Assembly (NCBI GenBank): GCA_902496845.1
Contig: CABVCJ010000006.1
Span: 1 to 46,750, forward strand
From: an uncultured Collinsella sp.
GTDB lineage: Bacteria; Actinomycetota; Coriobacteriia; Coriobacteriales; Coriobacteriaceae
Length of the DNA: 46,750 bases
Direction of reading: 5' to 3'
Both the position numbers and the translations under genes were made by a program. Shown here piece after piece: positions 24,225-34,800 of the stretch. Under the pieces are notes generated by a model that ran no database searches, was not told the DNA's origin, and was given only the letters and a program-made list of their open reading frames with translations. How positions within the stretch are numbered: position 1 is the stretch's first letter; every line of letters begins with the position of its first letter.

Positions 24225-27200
24225 TTAGCGGCCGTCGCCGCCGAGCAGCGCCAGAACATCCTCGCGGGTAAACAGCGCCGACGAGATACCATCGCCGCCG
24301 AGCACACTGTTGACCAGATTACGCTTGGACTCCTGCATCTGCATAATGCGTTCCTCGATCGTGTCCTTGGCGATGAGCTTGTACACGGTCACGGTGTGCT
24401 GCTGGCCAATGCGGTGGGCACGGTCGGTCGCCTGGTCCTGCGCCGCCACGTTCCACCACGGGTCGTAGTGGATGACCACGTCGGCAGCCGTCAAATTAAG
24501 GCCCACGCCGCCCGCCTTGAGCGAAATCAAGAACACCGGCACCTCGCCCGCCTGGAACTGCGCAACCATCTTGGCGCGACTCTCTTTAGAAGATGCGCCC
24601 GTGAGCTTAAGGAAGGCGATGTCCTCCTTGGCCAGGCGCTTGCCGATGATATCGAGCATGCCCGTAAACTGGCTGAACAGCAAGATGCGATGACCGCCGT
24701 CGAGCGCGCCATGGACGAGCTCCATACACGTATCGAGCTTGGCGCTTCCCGCCTTGTAGTCCGCATAGTGCAGATGCGGATCGCAACAGATCTGGCGCAG
24801 CTTGGTGAGCTCGGCAAGCACCTTGAGCTTGTCTTTCTTAAACTCCCCGGCCTCGCGGTGCTGCACTTGCTGGGCGATGCGGTCCTGGTTGGCCAGGTAG
24901 AGTTTGCGCTGCTCGCCGGTAAGCTGCGCCATCACCGTATCCTCGATCTTCTCGGGCAGATCGGCCACCACATCTTCCTTGACGCGACGCAGCACAAACG
25001 GCGACACGAGCGCCTGCAGACGAGCGGCGCTGTCACCCTCGGTATGTTCGACGGGACCCTCAAAGCGCTTGGCAAATGAGTCACGCGTGCCCAGAAGGCC
25101 CGGCATCAAAAAGTCGAAGATGCTCCAGAGCTCGGACAGACGGTTTTCGATGGGCGTGCCCGTCAAGGCAAAGCGCACGCCGGCCGGCAGGCGCTTGGCA
25201 GCGCGGGCCACCTGGGTGAGCGGGTTTTTAATGTACTGGGCCTCGTCGAGCACCACGCGGGCAAAGTTCTGCTCGACGTATTCGTCGATGTCGCGGCGCA
25301 TGAGGTCATACGACGTCACCACCACGTTGTGCTCGGCGGCACCGGCAATTTGCACGCGACGCTGGGCCTTGGCGCCCACGATGGCGCACACATCAATCGA
25401 GGGGGCAAAGCGCTCCAACTCGGCAGCCCAGTTGTACACGAGCGACGCGGGACATACCACAAGCGTGGGCTTGGTATCCCCCGCCTCCACGCGCGCCAGA
25501 ATGTGCGCAATCATCTGCAGTGTTTTGCCCAGGCCCATATCGTCGGCCAAGATGCCGCCAAGACCCAGGTGCTCAAGTGAGCCGAGCCACTGGTAGCCGT
25601 CGACCTGATAGCCGCGCAGCGTGGCCTTAAGCGAGGCGGGCACCGTAAAGTCCATCTTGCCGAGCGTGTCCAGGCGCTCGACGGTACGGCGGAACGCGGC
25701 GTCGCGATCAGCCTCGAGCGCCGGCGTGCGCTCGAGCATGCTGTCGACAAAAAGGGTGCTCGACGCGGGAAGCGACACGCCGTCGAGCAGGTCGACGGCA
25801 CCGACGCCCAAGTCCTCGGCAAGGCCAAACGCGGCACGAGCGCCCTCGTCCAGGCGAACGATGTCGCCGGATGTAAGGCGCGCAAACGTCTGGTGACGCT
25901 TGTAGGAGTCAAGGTAGATGGCAAGGTCTGCCGCCGAAAGCCCGCTCGCACCCAGCTCGACGTCGAGCAAGTTGCTCTTGACGGTGGCGCGCACCGAGAG
26001 CTTGGGCGCAGGGCGTACCGAGATCTGGCGCAGGCGGTCGCTGAGCATGACCTCGCCCAGCTCGGACAGGGCAGACAGGCCCTCGGTCAGCAAGTGGAAC
26101 AGGCGGGCGTCGCGCTCCTCAAACGCCAGGCCGCCCTCGCAGAAATCGAAGTACAGGGCCGCCGTGTCCATAACGCGAAACTCCGCCACGGCATCGCGGA
26201 GCGGAACGCCGGGGCGTTGCTCTTCGAAAGGACTGCCCGGAGCACCAAGACTAAAGAGATCTGCCGACCAATCGCCGTAGGTCACCGTAATCTTGCAGGT
26301 CACAAGACCATCGTCGACGCCAATCGCCATGGCAAAACTCGGCTCGGGTGCCACGGCGCCGAGCGCGGCGGGAGCGGTCAGGTCGGTATAGTCGCGCAAG
26401 ATAGGCAGCGCCATGCGGCAGAACTCGCCCACCTGGTCGGCGGCGATATGGACCGGCGTGCGGCAGGGCAACAAGTGCGAAAGGAACGGCGCCGCATGTT
26501 GGGCAAACGCCGTGTCGGTACGGCGCGCGCGGCGCGTATCGACCAGATAGGCTGCGTCGCCCGCGACAAAGCAGTACATATCGGCCGGAAGGCGCAAGTC
26601 GTAGCTGCCTCCCGCCGCCGGTGCAATCTTGGCGGCAAGGAGCAGCGGGCGCTTAGCCGGGACTTCGCCCTCCCCCTGCGGCGACGGCTCGACTGCCACC
26701 TCGTAGGAGCGATGCGTCGTCGTCCCCCGCGACCAAGCGGGCTCAAAGGACATGGTCCTGCCGCGCAGCAGGTCCAGCACGGACACGACGGAATACTCGG
26801 ATACCGGCAACTGACGCTCGGCGACAAAGCCGCTGCGGGCAAAGTCATACGATGCCGAGCGCGAGCTCGTAATATCGCCTAGGTAGGCGACCGTCATTGC
26901 GATAAAGTCGAGCAGCTTTGTCGACACGTCATCGAAAGCCTCGGGCACATGGGCAAACGTAAGCTTCTTGCCATAGGAGAACGTACCGCCACGCACATAG
27001 GCATCGGCCATGCCGTCGATATCCTTAACCACGTAGGACACCGAACCGCAGCGAATGCGAAACTCGAGCGCCCAGTTAAAGCGATCGGCAAACAGCGGAT
27101 TGTAGTACGGCACCAGCGAGGGCTCCAGCACCGCTTTGGGCGCATCGGGGGCAATGGTGCCGGCGAGCTTGCGACGCATGGCCACGAGCTCGTCCATGCG

Positions 27201-27695
27201 CGCGTCCGAAAGATCGGAAAGCGCCGCCACAAGGCTCGGGCTCGTGGGGACGGGCGCCGGGAAGGGAAAGTTGGGGTTGACCGCAGATGCGGTAGGCGCG
27301 GGGCGTGTGGGCTGCTTGGACTGTGCGGGCGGTACCGTAAACGTGCGGACCGGCGTGCGCAAACCCTCGACGGGCTCGGCGCCGCTGGCATCCAGATACG
27401 CCAACGCCGTGGCGATGGCGTGCTTGCACATGCCGGAATAGCGGAAGGCGGCGGGGCAATCGCAGTTGTAGTCGATAACCTCGTGCTCGTCCATATCGAG
27501 CGCCACGTGTGTCTTATACAGGTCGCCGCGCGAGCCGCGCACCGTGCCCTCGATAGTCACATTTTTGGAGAAGCGCGAGCCGGAGTCCTCAAACGACAGC
27601 ACGGCGCCGTTGAGCATGAGCGAGCGCCCCTTCATAAAGGTACTGCTGAGCGCCGCCTCCTTACGGAGCGCCTGCGCAAACGTCCCCTGTGCCAT
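24225..27695 (-). CDS. SWIM zinc finger SNF2-family helicase/ATPase
   Basis: A 1156-residue SNF2/Rad54-like protein of the bacterial type. Near the N-terminus a SWIM zinc finger reads DYNCDCPAAF ... GMCKHAIA (about residues 74-95). A low-complexity Pro/Thr/Ser linker follows. The ATPase occupies the last 480 residues: LADDMGLGKTLQM (motif I), DEAQYIK (motif II), TGTPIENRL (III), FSQFTGML and AHRIGQQHTV (V-VI). Such proteins act as RNA polymerase recycling or DNA remodelling motors, similar to RapA/HepA; the exact role is unknown. The start at 27695 (MAQGTFAQAL) has TTGGAGGAAGTG upstream. Downstream on the same strand are no partners within 160 bases. Confidence 0.93.
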   Translation of the reverse strand: MAQGTFAQALRKEAALSSTFMKGRSLMLNGAVLSFEDSGSRFSKNVTIEGTVRGSRGDLYKTHVALDMDEHEVIDYNCDCPAAFRYSGMCKHAIATALAYLDASGAEPVEGLRTPVRTFTVPPAQSKQPTRPAPTASAVNPNFPFPAPVPTSPSLVAALSDLSDARMDELVAMRRKLAGTIAPDAPKAVLEPSLVPYYNPLFADRFNWALEFRIRCGSVSYVVKDIDGMADAYVRGGTFSYGKKLTFAHVPEAFDDVSTKLLDFIAMTVAYLGDITSSRSASYDFARSGFVAERQLPVSEYSVVSVLDLLRGRTMSFEPAWSRGTTTHRSYEVAVEPSPQGEGEVPAKRPLLLAAKIAPAAGGSYDLRLPADMYCFVAGDAAYLVDTRRARRTDTAFAQHAAPFLSHLLPCRTPVHIAADQVGEFCRMALPILRDYTDLTAPAALGAVAPEPSFAMAIGVDDGLVTCKITVTYGDWSADLFSLGAPGSPFEEQRPGVPLRDAVAEFRVMDTAALYFDFCEGGLAFEERDARLFHLLTEGLSALSELGEVMLSDRLRQISVRPAPKLSVRATVKSNLLDVELGASGLSAADLAIYLDSYKRHQTFARLTSGDIVRLDEGARAAFGLAEDLGVGAVDLLDGVSLPASSTLFVDSMLERTPALEADRDAAFRRTVERLDTLGKMDFTVPASLKATLRGYQVDGYQWLGSLEHLGLGGILADDMGLGKTLQMIAHILARVEAGDTKPTLVVCPASLVYNWAAELERFAPSIDVCAIVGAKAQRRVQIAGAAEHNVVVTSYDLMRRDIDEYVEQNFARVVLDEAQYIKNPLTQVARAAKRLPAGVRFALTGTPIENRLSELWSIFDFLMPGLLGTRDSFAKRFEGPVEHTEGDSAARLQALVSPFVLRRVKEDVVADLPEKIEDTVMAQLTGEQRKLYLANQDRIAQQVQHREAGEFKKDKLKVLAELTKLRQICCDPHLHYADYKAGSAKLDTCMELVHGALDGGHRILLFSQFTGMLDIIGKRLAKEDIAFLKLTGASSKESRAKMVAQFQAGEVPVFLISLKAGGVGLNLTAADVVIHYDPWWNVAAQDQATDRAHRIGQQHTVTVYKLIAKDTIEERIMQMQESKRNLVNSVLGGDGISSALFTREDVLALLGGDGR

Positions 27696-27715
27696 CACTT
27701 CCTCCAATCTCGCAC

Positions 27716-27844
27716 GGGGTAGCTAATTTGGGACGGGGCTATTTTAGCTACCCCCATATGTCGATTGAGATGTATTCCGACCCCGACTCATTCGCCGTCA
27801 GTCAAAGGGTAGCTAAAAAAGCCCCGTCCCAAATTAGCTACCCC
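27716..27844. repeat. Long nested inverted repeat (38-bp arms)
   Basis: The arm 27716-27753 (GGGGTAGCTAATTTGGGACG onward) recurs inverted at 27807-27844 with one mismatch. Each arm is itself a hairpin, because GGGTAGCTAA at one end pairs with TTAGCTACCC at the other. The minus-strand copy nearest dnaE contains a run of six Ts and probably terminates dnaE transcription. The 53-base spacer shows no feature. Confidence 0.8.
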
Positions 27845-27859
27845 TCAGCAACGCCGTCC

Positions 27860-30800
27860 CTAGATCACCGTCACTCTGCCTTGGTTGCCGACGATGGCCT
27901 TGGCCTCGGCTAGCAGCGGAATCGAGCGTGCGTTGACCTTGGCCGGCACCTCGGCACGCAGTACGCGCCCGTCCACCTGCTCGATAAAGATCTCCACGCG
28001 GTCGCCGCCCGGGTTGGCGGTAAGCACCGTGGCAAGACGCGCCATATTGCCCTGGCTAAAGCGGCTGTTGGGCACCATGACCTCAAACACCTTGGGCTTG
28101 TTGCTCTCCTCGTTAAGCTCCAGCGGCACGATCTCCTGCGCGATGATCTGGTCGCCGCGGTCCGAGCGCTCGAGCTTGCCCTTAATGCGCACAAACGCAT
28201 CGGACAGCTGAGCACCGGTCTCGGGATCGACCTCGCCGTACAGGTATCCCTCGGCCTCTTTGTAGGTCTTGGGGAACACCACGACCGTGGCCTCGCCTTC
28301 CATGTCCTCGAGCTGCACGATGCCCATGGGGTCGCCGTTTTTGGTCACGCGCTTGGACACGCTCGAGACCATGCCGGCCCACCACAGCGCCTTGCCCTCG
28401 GGAATCTCCTGGTTGATGGTACCGCCCGTGGGGTTTTGCACCTCGTAGCCGGTATCGATCTGCGAGAACGAGAAGTCGCGTGCCTTGGCTAGCGCATACT
28501 CAAACGGGCGCAGCGGGTGGTCCGAGACATAGATGCCCAGAACCTCCTTCTCCTGGCTCAACTTAAGGTGGCGGTCCCACTCCTGGCCATCCGGATCGGG
28601 CACGCTCACCTCAAAGCCCGAGCCCTCAACGTCGCCAAACATATCGAAGAACGACGTCTGGCCGCTCGCACGATCCTTCTGGCGCTTCACGGCGGCATCG
28701 ATGATGTTCTCGGGGTTGTTCTTGTCCACAAAGTGCATCATCTGGCGACGCGGATACCCCGTGGAGTCAAAGGCGCCTGCCTTGATGAGCGATTCGATCA
28801 CGCGACGGTTAGCCTGGCTCGAGTCCACGCGCTCGACAAAGTCGTGCAGCGTCTTAAACGGACCGCCCGCCTCGCGCTCGGCGATAATCGCCTGCGCCAC
28901 GCCGGTGCCCACGCCGCGGATGCCAGCCAGACCAAAGCGCACGCCTTCCTTGGTAGCCGTGAACTCGGTACCGGACTCATTGACATCTGGCGACAGCACG
29001 GGGATGCCGTCGTGACGGCACGCCGAGACGTAGTGAACGATCTTGTCGGTCTTGCCCGTATAGGACGTCAGAACGGCCGCCATGTACTCGTGCGGATAAT
29101 GCGCCTTGAGCCACGCCGTCTGCATAACCAGGATGGCGTAGCCGGCGGAGTGCGACTTGTTAAAGGCGTAAGATGCGAACTCGAGAACATCGTCCCAAAT
29201 CTTCTGGGCGACCTCGCGCGTGTAGTTATTCTTGATAGCGCCGTTCATCCAGTGGTCGTAGGTGGTCTCGTCCGAGCCATCCTCCCAGTGGAGCACCGTC
29301 GACGTGAGCAACTTGATCTTTTTCTTAGCCACGGGCTTACGGATACGCGAGTCCGATTCGCCCTTGGAGAAGCCGCACATCTCAACGGAGATGAGCATAA
29401 CCTGCTCCTGGTAGACCATGGTGCCGTAGGTTTCGCCCAGGATGTCGTCCAGGCGATCGTCGTAGGAGACGGCCGGCTCCTTGCCGTTCATACGGTTGAT
29501 GTAGGACGAAACCATGCCGGCGCCCAGCGGGCCCGGGCGGTATAGAGCGATCAATGCCACGACGTGCTTGTACTCGGTGGGCTTCATGTTCTTGATCGTG
29601 GCCGTCATGCCGGCGGACTCGACCTGGAAGACGCCGGCGGTGTGACCGGAGCCCATGAGCTTAAAGATCTCGGGGTCGTCAAAGGGAATCTCTTCCTCTT
29701 TGATGTCGATGCCGAAGTTCTTTTTGATGTTTGCCTTGGCCTTGGAGATAACCGTCAGCGTGCGCAGGCCCAGGAAGTCCATCTTGAGCAGGCCCATGTC
29801 GGCAACGGTATGACCCTCGTACTGGGTAATCTCGACGCCGCCCTTGGTATCGAGCTTGGTGGGCACATGCTCGTTGACGGGATCGCGGCAGATCAGGACG
29901 GCGCACGCGTGCACGCCCTCGCCACGGGTGAGGCCCTCGATCGAGAGCGCCGTGTCGATGATACGGCGGGCGTCGTCATCCTTTTTATAGGCCTCGGCAA
30001 AGTCGGGGTTAAACAGATCCTCTTTGCCGGGTTGCTTTTCGAGCACCTGCTTGAGCTTGACCTTGGGGTCGCTCGAAACCATCTTGGACAGGCGCTGGCC
30101 CATGTAGACCGGATAGTCCAGCACGCGCGCGGCGTCGTTGATGGCCTGCTTGGCCTTAATGGTCGAGTAGGTGATGACGTGGGTGACCTTCTCGGGGCCG
30201 TAGAGCTGGCGAACGTGCTCCACGACCTCGAGGCGCCGCTCATCGTCGAAGTCCATATCGATATCGGGCATCTCGGTACGCTGCGGGGACAGGAACCTCT
30301 CGAACATCAGGCCGTTCTCGAGCGGGTCGAACGCGGTGATGTTCATGGCGTAGGCGACGATAGCACCGGCGGCCGAGCCACGGCCGGGACCGACGCCGAT
30401 GCCGTTGTCCTTGGCCCATTGCACGTACTCGGCGACGATCAAAAAGTAGGCGGCAAAGCCCTTGTCGCAGATGACCTTGTATTCGTACTCAAAGCGCTCT
30501 TTGATGTTGACGCCACAGATCTCGCGCGTGGCCCAGTCGTCACCGTAGTGTTGGCGCAGGCCCTTCTCGCACTCGCGGCGGAACTGGCTCTCGTGCGTCT
30601 CGCCGGGATCGAGCAACGGGAAGCGCGGCAGGATGATGGAATCCCAGTCCAGCTCCACATAGCACTTGTCGGCAATCTCGAGCGTGTTGTCGCAGGCCTC
30701 GGGGCAATACGGGAACATCGCCCGCATCTCCTCCTCGGTCTTCATGTAAAACTCCGAGCCGGTCATGCGCATGCGGTTGGGGTCGTCGACCTTGGCGTTC

Positions 30801-31663
30801 ATGCCAATGCACATGATGACGTCCTGCACGGGCGCGTCCTCGCGGCGCAGGTAGTGGAAGTCGTTGGTGGCGATGACCTTGACGCCCACCTGCTTGGCGA
30901 TGTCGATGAGCGTGCGGTCCATCTGCTCGTCGGTCAGGCCGTTGTCGGTGGTGATGCCGTGTTCCTGGATCTCGATATAAAAGTCGCCGGGCTCGAAGGT
31001 GTCACGGAAAGTCTCGGCCCACTTGATGGCGCCCTCCATATCACCGCGGTCGATGTACTTGGGAATGATGCCGGCGATGCAGGCGCTCGTGCAGATCATG
31101 CCCTTGGCATGGCGGCGCAGGTTGTCGAGCGTCACGCGCGGCTTGTAGTAAAAGCCCTGCACGGCGGCCTCGGAGACCGTCTGCATCAGGTTGACGTAAC
31201 CCTCCTGGTCCTTGGCCAGAAGGATCATGTGGTAGAGCTCGGGCTTATGGTCGCGGGCGAGCGTCTCGTCCGGCGTAAAGTAGACCTCGCAGCCAAAGAT
31301 GGGTTTGATGACTAGCGGCGGCTTGAGCTCGTCGATGTTGCCCTTCTCGTCCCACATGGCCATGTCCTTCACATACTGGGCATGCTCGCGCGGGCTGGAC
31401 TCGGGATCGGGCTCCACCAGCTCGTCGCGGCGGTCCTTTTCCAAGAAGGCCTTGTCGTGGCTCCACGTCTTGTACTCGGGCGTATTGTGGTTGACGGCGT
31501 CGCAGGCCAGCGCCAGGTCGGGCACGCCGTACATGTAGCCGTGGTCGGTAATGGCCACGGCGGGCATGCCCAGCTCTACGGCACGGTTGACCATATCCTG
31601 GATACGGGTTGCGCCGTCGAGCATGGAGAAAACAGTGTGATTGTGCAGATGGACAAATGCCAT
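27860..31663 (-). CDS. dnaE: DNA polymerase III alpha subunit
   Basis: A 1267-residue replicative polymerase of the DnaE1 type. The PHP domain opens MAFVHLHNHTVFSMLDGATR, with metal-binding histidines that look intact. The palm contains the PDIDMDFDDERR catalytic motif, followed by fingers (GEGVHACAVLI). A helix-hairpin-helix segment (FGLAGIRGVGTGVAQAI) and an OB-fold (GMVSSVSKRVTKNGDPMG) come near the end. The start at 31663 has CGGAG eight bases upstream; longer frames lack one. A TAGAAT (31704-31709, minus strand) is a likely -10 element. The gene sits between addA and the SNF2 gene, each separated by palindromic repeats. Confidence 0.98.
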   Translation of the reverse strand: MAFVHLHNHTVFSMLDGATRIQDMVNRAVELGMPAVAITDHGYMYGVPDLALACDAVNHNTPEYKTWSHDKAFLEKDRRDELVEPDPESSPREHAQYVKDMAMWDEKGNIDELKPPLVIKPIFGCEVYFTPDETLARDHKPELYHMILLAKDQEGYVNLMQTVSEAAVQGFYYKPRVTLDNLRRHAKGMICTSACIAGIIPKYIDRGDMEGAIKWAETFRDTFEPGDFYIEIQEHGITTDNGLTDEQMDRTLIDIAKQVGVKVIATNDFHYLRREDAPVQDVIMCIGMNAKVDDPNRMRMTGSEFYMKTEEEMRAMFPYCPEACDNTLEIADKCYVELDWDSIILPRFPLLDPGETHESQFRRECEKGLRQHYGDDWATREICGVNIKERFEYEYKVICDKGFAAYFLIVAEYVQWAKDNGIGVGPGRGSAAGAIVAYAMNITAFDPLENGLMFERFLSPQRTEMPDIDMDFDDERRLEVVEHVRQLYGPEKVTHVITYSTIKAKQAINDAARVLDYPVYMGQRLSKMVSSDPKVKLKQVLEKQPGKEDLFNPDFAEAYKKDDDARRIIDTALSIEGLTRGEGVHACAVLICRDPVNEHVPTKLDTKGGVEITQYEGHTVADMGLLKMDFLGLRTLTVISKAKANIKKNFGIDIKEEEIPFDDPEIFKLMGSGHTAGVFQVESAGMTATIKNMKPTEYKHVVALIALYRPGPLGAGMVSSYINRMNGKEPAVSYDDRLDDILGETYGTMVYQEQVMLISVEMCGFSKGESDSRIRKPVAKKKIKLLTSTVLHWEDGSDETTYDHWMNGAIKNNYTREVAQKIWDDVLEFASYAFNKSHSAGYAILVMQTAWLKAHYPHEYMAAVLTSYTGKTDKIVHYVSACRHDGIPVLSPDVNESGTEFTATKEGVRFGLAGIRGVGTGVAQAIIAEREAGGPFKTLHDFVERVDSSQANRRVIESLIKAGAFDSTGYPRRQMMHFVDKNNPENIIDAAVKRQKDRASGQTSFFDMFGDVEGSGFEVSVPDPDGQEWDRHLKLSQEKEVLGIYVSDHPLRPFEYALAKARDFSFSQIDTGYEVQNPTGGTINQEIPEGKALWWAGMVSSVSKRVTKNGDPMGIVQLEDMEGEATVVVFPKTYKEAEGYLYGEVDPETGAQLSDAFVRIKGKLERSDRGDQIIAQEIVPLELNEESNKPKVFEVMVPNSRFSQGNMARLATVLTANPGGDRVEIFIEQVDGRVLRAEVPAKVNARSIPLLAEAKAIVGNQGRVTVI

Positions 31664-31766
31664 GTAATGAGCTCCGATGCGGGTTCGTGATCTTAGGGTT
31701 ACGATTCTACCGCACGGCGCGGACGACACCCGAACCTAGCCCAAACCCACACGGCTCCTCTTGCAG

Positions 31767-31829
31767 TTGCGGTGAAATAGTTCCCGCTTGGGCCACCTGG
31801 ACCGCAATACAGGAACTATTCCACCGCAA
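31767..31829. repeat. REP-like palindrome, copy A
   Basis: TTGCGGTGAAATAGTTCC (31767-31784) is repeated inverted at 31812-31829 with one mismatch. It belongs to the same family as the elements at 42854-42920 and 44381-44445. It follows the addA stop on the minus strand and may double as a terminator. Confidence 0.8.
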
Positions 31830-31841
31830 GTTATCTGAGGG

Positions 31842-34800
31842 CTAGAGGTTGTAGGTGACCACCTGAGGCTCGGCGGGTGCGACGAAGATGGTTGGATCCG
31901 GCTGCTCCACGCGGACGAACTTGACGGTCACGGCCTCAAAGCCCGCCTTGTGCAGAACATCAGCGTAGACGCGCGCCTGCAGGGCGTGCTTCTCCTGCAG
32001 CTGTTCCGGCGTCTCGTCCGGCGTGCCGCCCGTCTTGTAGTCGATGACCAGCGCGCATGACGAATCCGCCGGGTTCGTCGCCAAAGCGTCGATGGCGCCC
32101 TCGGCATAAGCACCGTAGCGAGCGATGTCCTCGTCCTCGCAGCCCAGTGAAAAGAACGGCACCTCGGCGCGAACGCACGGCCACGCGAGCAAGTCGGCAC
32201 GAACAGCCGACTTGAGCCAGCGGTCCAGGGCAACGTCGAAGCGTTCACGCTGCTCCGGCGTCAGGCACCACAGGCGCGCCAGCGCATCGGCACGCTCAGC
32301 GGGCAGCGCATCGGCACCCATCTCGATCAGCCACTGGCAGGCGGCATGGAACGCCGAGCCCAGCGCCATGGGGTTGCCGGCGGGCTCAACGGCGGCCACG
32401 TCTGCATCCGTCATCTCCGAGCCATCCGACTCCGCATCATCGCCGGCCTCGTCCATGGGCACGTGTGCCTCGGCGGCACGATCTTCCGTCTCGGCATGGA
32501 GTGCCGCGGCGATTGACGAGTAGCTATACGAGTCACGCACCGGGAACGGACAGATGCCCATGCGCACGCCCACTGCCTGGGGATACACAAGCTCAAACGA
32601 ATCGGGCTCGGGGTCGGCAGGACCGGGGACGGTTGAGCGCGCAGCATTATCGGCGGCATCGGCATCGCCACGAACAAGCCTGCCCTCGACATCCAGCGAA
32701 GCGTTGGCCTCAAACGCCTGCTCGCCAAACGTAAAGTCCGCCAGCGAGATGAGCTCGTAATCGCCCGGCTTGGAGTTGTCGAACACCAAACGGTCACTAT
32801 CGAGCTGCGGCATGTCCAGGCTGCCGGTCGGCAGGATGCGGCGCAGCACGTCGTAGGTCAGATCGGTCTCGACATCGAAGGTCGGCGCCGTCACCTTGCC
32901 GCGGCTCACGCCGGCATCCATCGCCAGAATGACCAGCTCGCGCGCTCGCGTCATGGCGACATAGAGCAGACGAGCCCGCTCCTCGAGCGAAAGCTGCAGG
33001 TCGTCGTTACGCAGGCGGGCAAATGCCTCGGCGGGAGAACCCGTCGCACAGACGTCCTCCATGAGCTCTGGCGGCAACCACAGCGACGTGCCCCTGCCCT
33101 TAAACGCATGCTCAAACTGCTTTTTGACGTCATCGCCCTTCACGAAGGTCCCATCGGCAAGATTAACGCCATCGAAGCGCGCCGGCAGCGCCACGACTTG
33201 CGCCCCACCGTCGACGCGGCCCATCTGCGCCGCACCGGACGATTTGCGCACGCCAAAACACTCGGCAACCGCTACGACCGGATACTCCAGACCCTTGGAC
33301 GCATGCACGGTCATGATGCGCACCGCGCCGTCGCCCTCCTCGTTGAGGGCGCCCGGGGCCTCCTTGCCCGACAAGAAGCGGTCGAAGGCGAGCGCGATGG
33401 AGCGCGGAGAATTGCCGAGCTCGGCCTCTGCCTCGGCCACGGCGTCGAGCGCCTTGAGCACGTTGGCGGCAATGGCCTTCCCCTCGGGGCCGCGCTGCGC
33501 CAGACGCACGAACCAGCCGGAGGCATTGACCGCGTCGCGCGCGATGGCGGCGAACGAATCGCGTCCCACGCGACGAAGCGCGTAGCGCAGTACCTCGCGG
33601 GCACGCGTCACGAGCGGCAGGTTCTGCAAACCCGGCACATCGGAATCGCTCATGATGCCCGCATCGATGTTGCGACGCGACGTCTCGCCCGTCTGCTCGT
33701 CGAGCTTGGTCGCCAGCACTAGGAACTCCTGGGCGCCGAGTGCAAACATCGGCGAGGCCAGCAGTGGCATGAGACCCTGCGCCGTATCGGCCGGATTGGC
33801 AAGCGCGCACACCAGGGCACGCACCGTTTGGACCTCGGCAGCCTGGGCAAAGACTGAACCTCCCGCGATAACGCAGTCGAGTCCCTGGTCGCGGAAAGCC
33901 TGGGCGTAGACGTCTGCGTTGGTCATGCGGCCCAGCAGCAACACCATGCCGCCCTGGGGCTGGCCGGCATCGGCAAGCGCGCGGAATCGCTCGGCGATTG
34001 CACGGGCCTTGGCCTGCGTGCGCTCCTGTGTACTGCCGCCGGCAACAAAGAGGGCCTGGCGACGCGAGGCGTCTGCCACCAGCGTGTCCTTGCGGCCGTC
34101 GCTCGCCTCAAGATCCAAAAAGCCCTGCATCAGGCCGCCGTCGTCGCCGTCGAAGACGCGTGCCACGTAACGCAGCACCTCGTCATGGCTGCGGAAGTTG
34201 CGCACGAGCTTGACGAGCTCGCCGGCAGGAGCATCGGTCACGGCAGTCGCCTCGGGCGCGGCAGACGAGCCCACCTTGCGCTCCTGGCGACGGAACACCT
34301 CGACCTCGGCGCCGCGGAAACGATAAATCGACTGCTGTGCATCGCCCACGGTACACAGCGCACGCTCACCCGCGCCGGTCAGGTAACGGATCAGGTCGAC
34401 CTGCATCTGGTCGGTATCCTGGAACTCGTCGATCATGACCATCTTAAAGCGGCCCTCGTACGCAGCACGGATGGCGGGGTAATCGCGCAGGGCCTCGTAG
34501 GCCATGCGCAGCAGGTCGTTATTATCGAGGGCGGACTGGCTGGCCTTGAGCGCGCGATACTCGGCCTCCACGGAACGGGCCAGGCCCACCAGCGCATCGA
34601 GCGCCGGGTCACCGCAGGCAAGCACGATATTGATAAACGCATCGGCGGTCTCGGCCTTGAGCAGCTCGACCTGTTCCTTAGGGAATGCCTTGCTCGCGCG
34701 CGGCATGGTGCACGACATCATGAGTCGCGCCGCATCGACCATGGTCTTGCCGCTCGCCTCGAACGCGTCAATGGCATCGAGCGCCGCCTGCGCCTTCTCG

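Noticed and set aside
29564..31315. A plus-strand open frame of 583 codons
   Set aside because: Antisense to dnaE, with no start signal and no recognisable domain.
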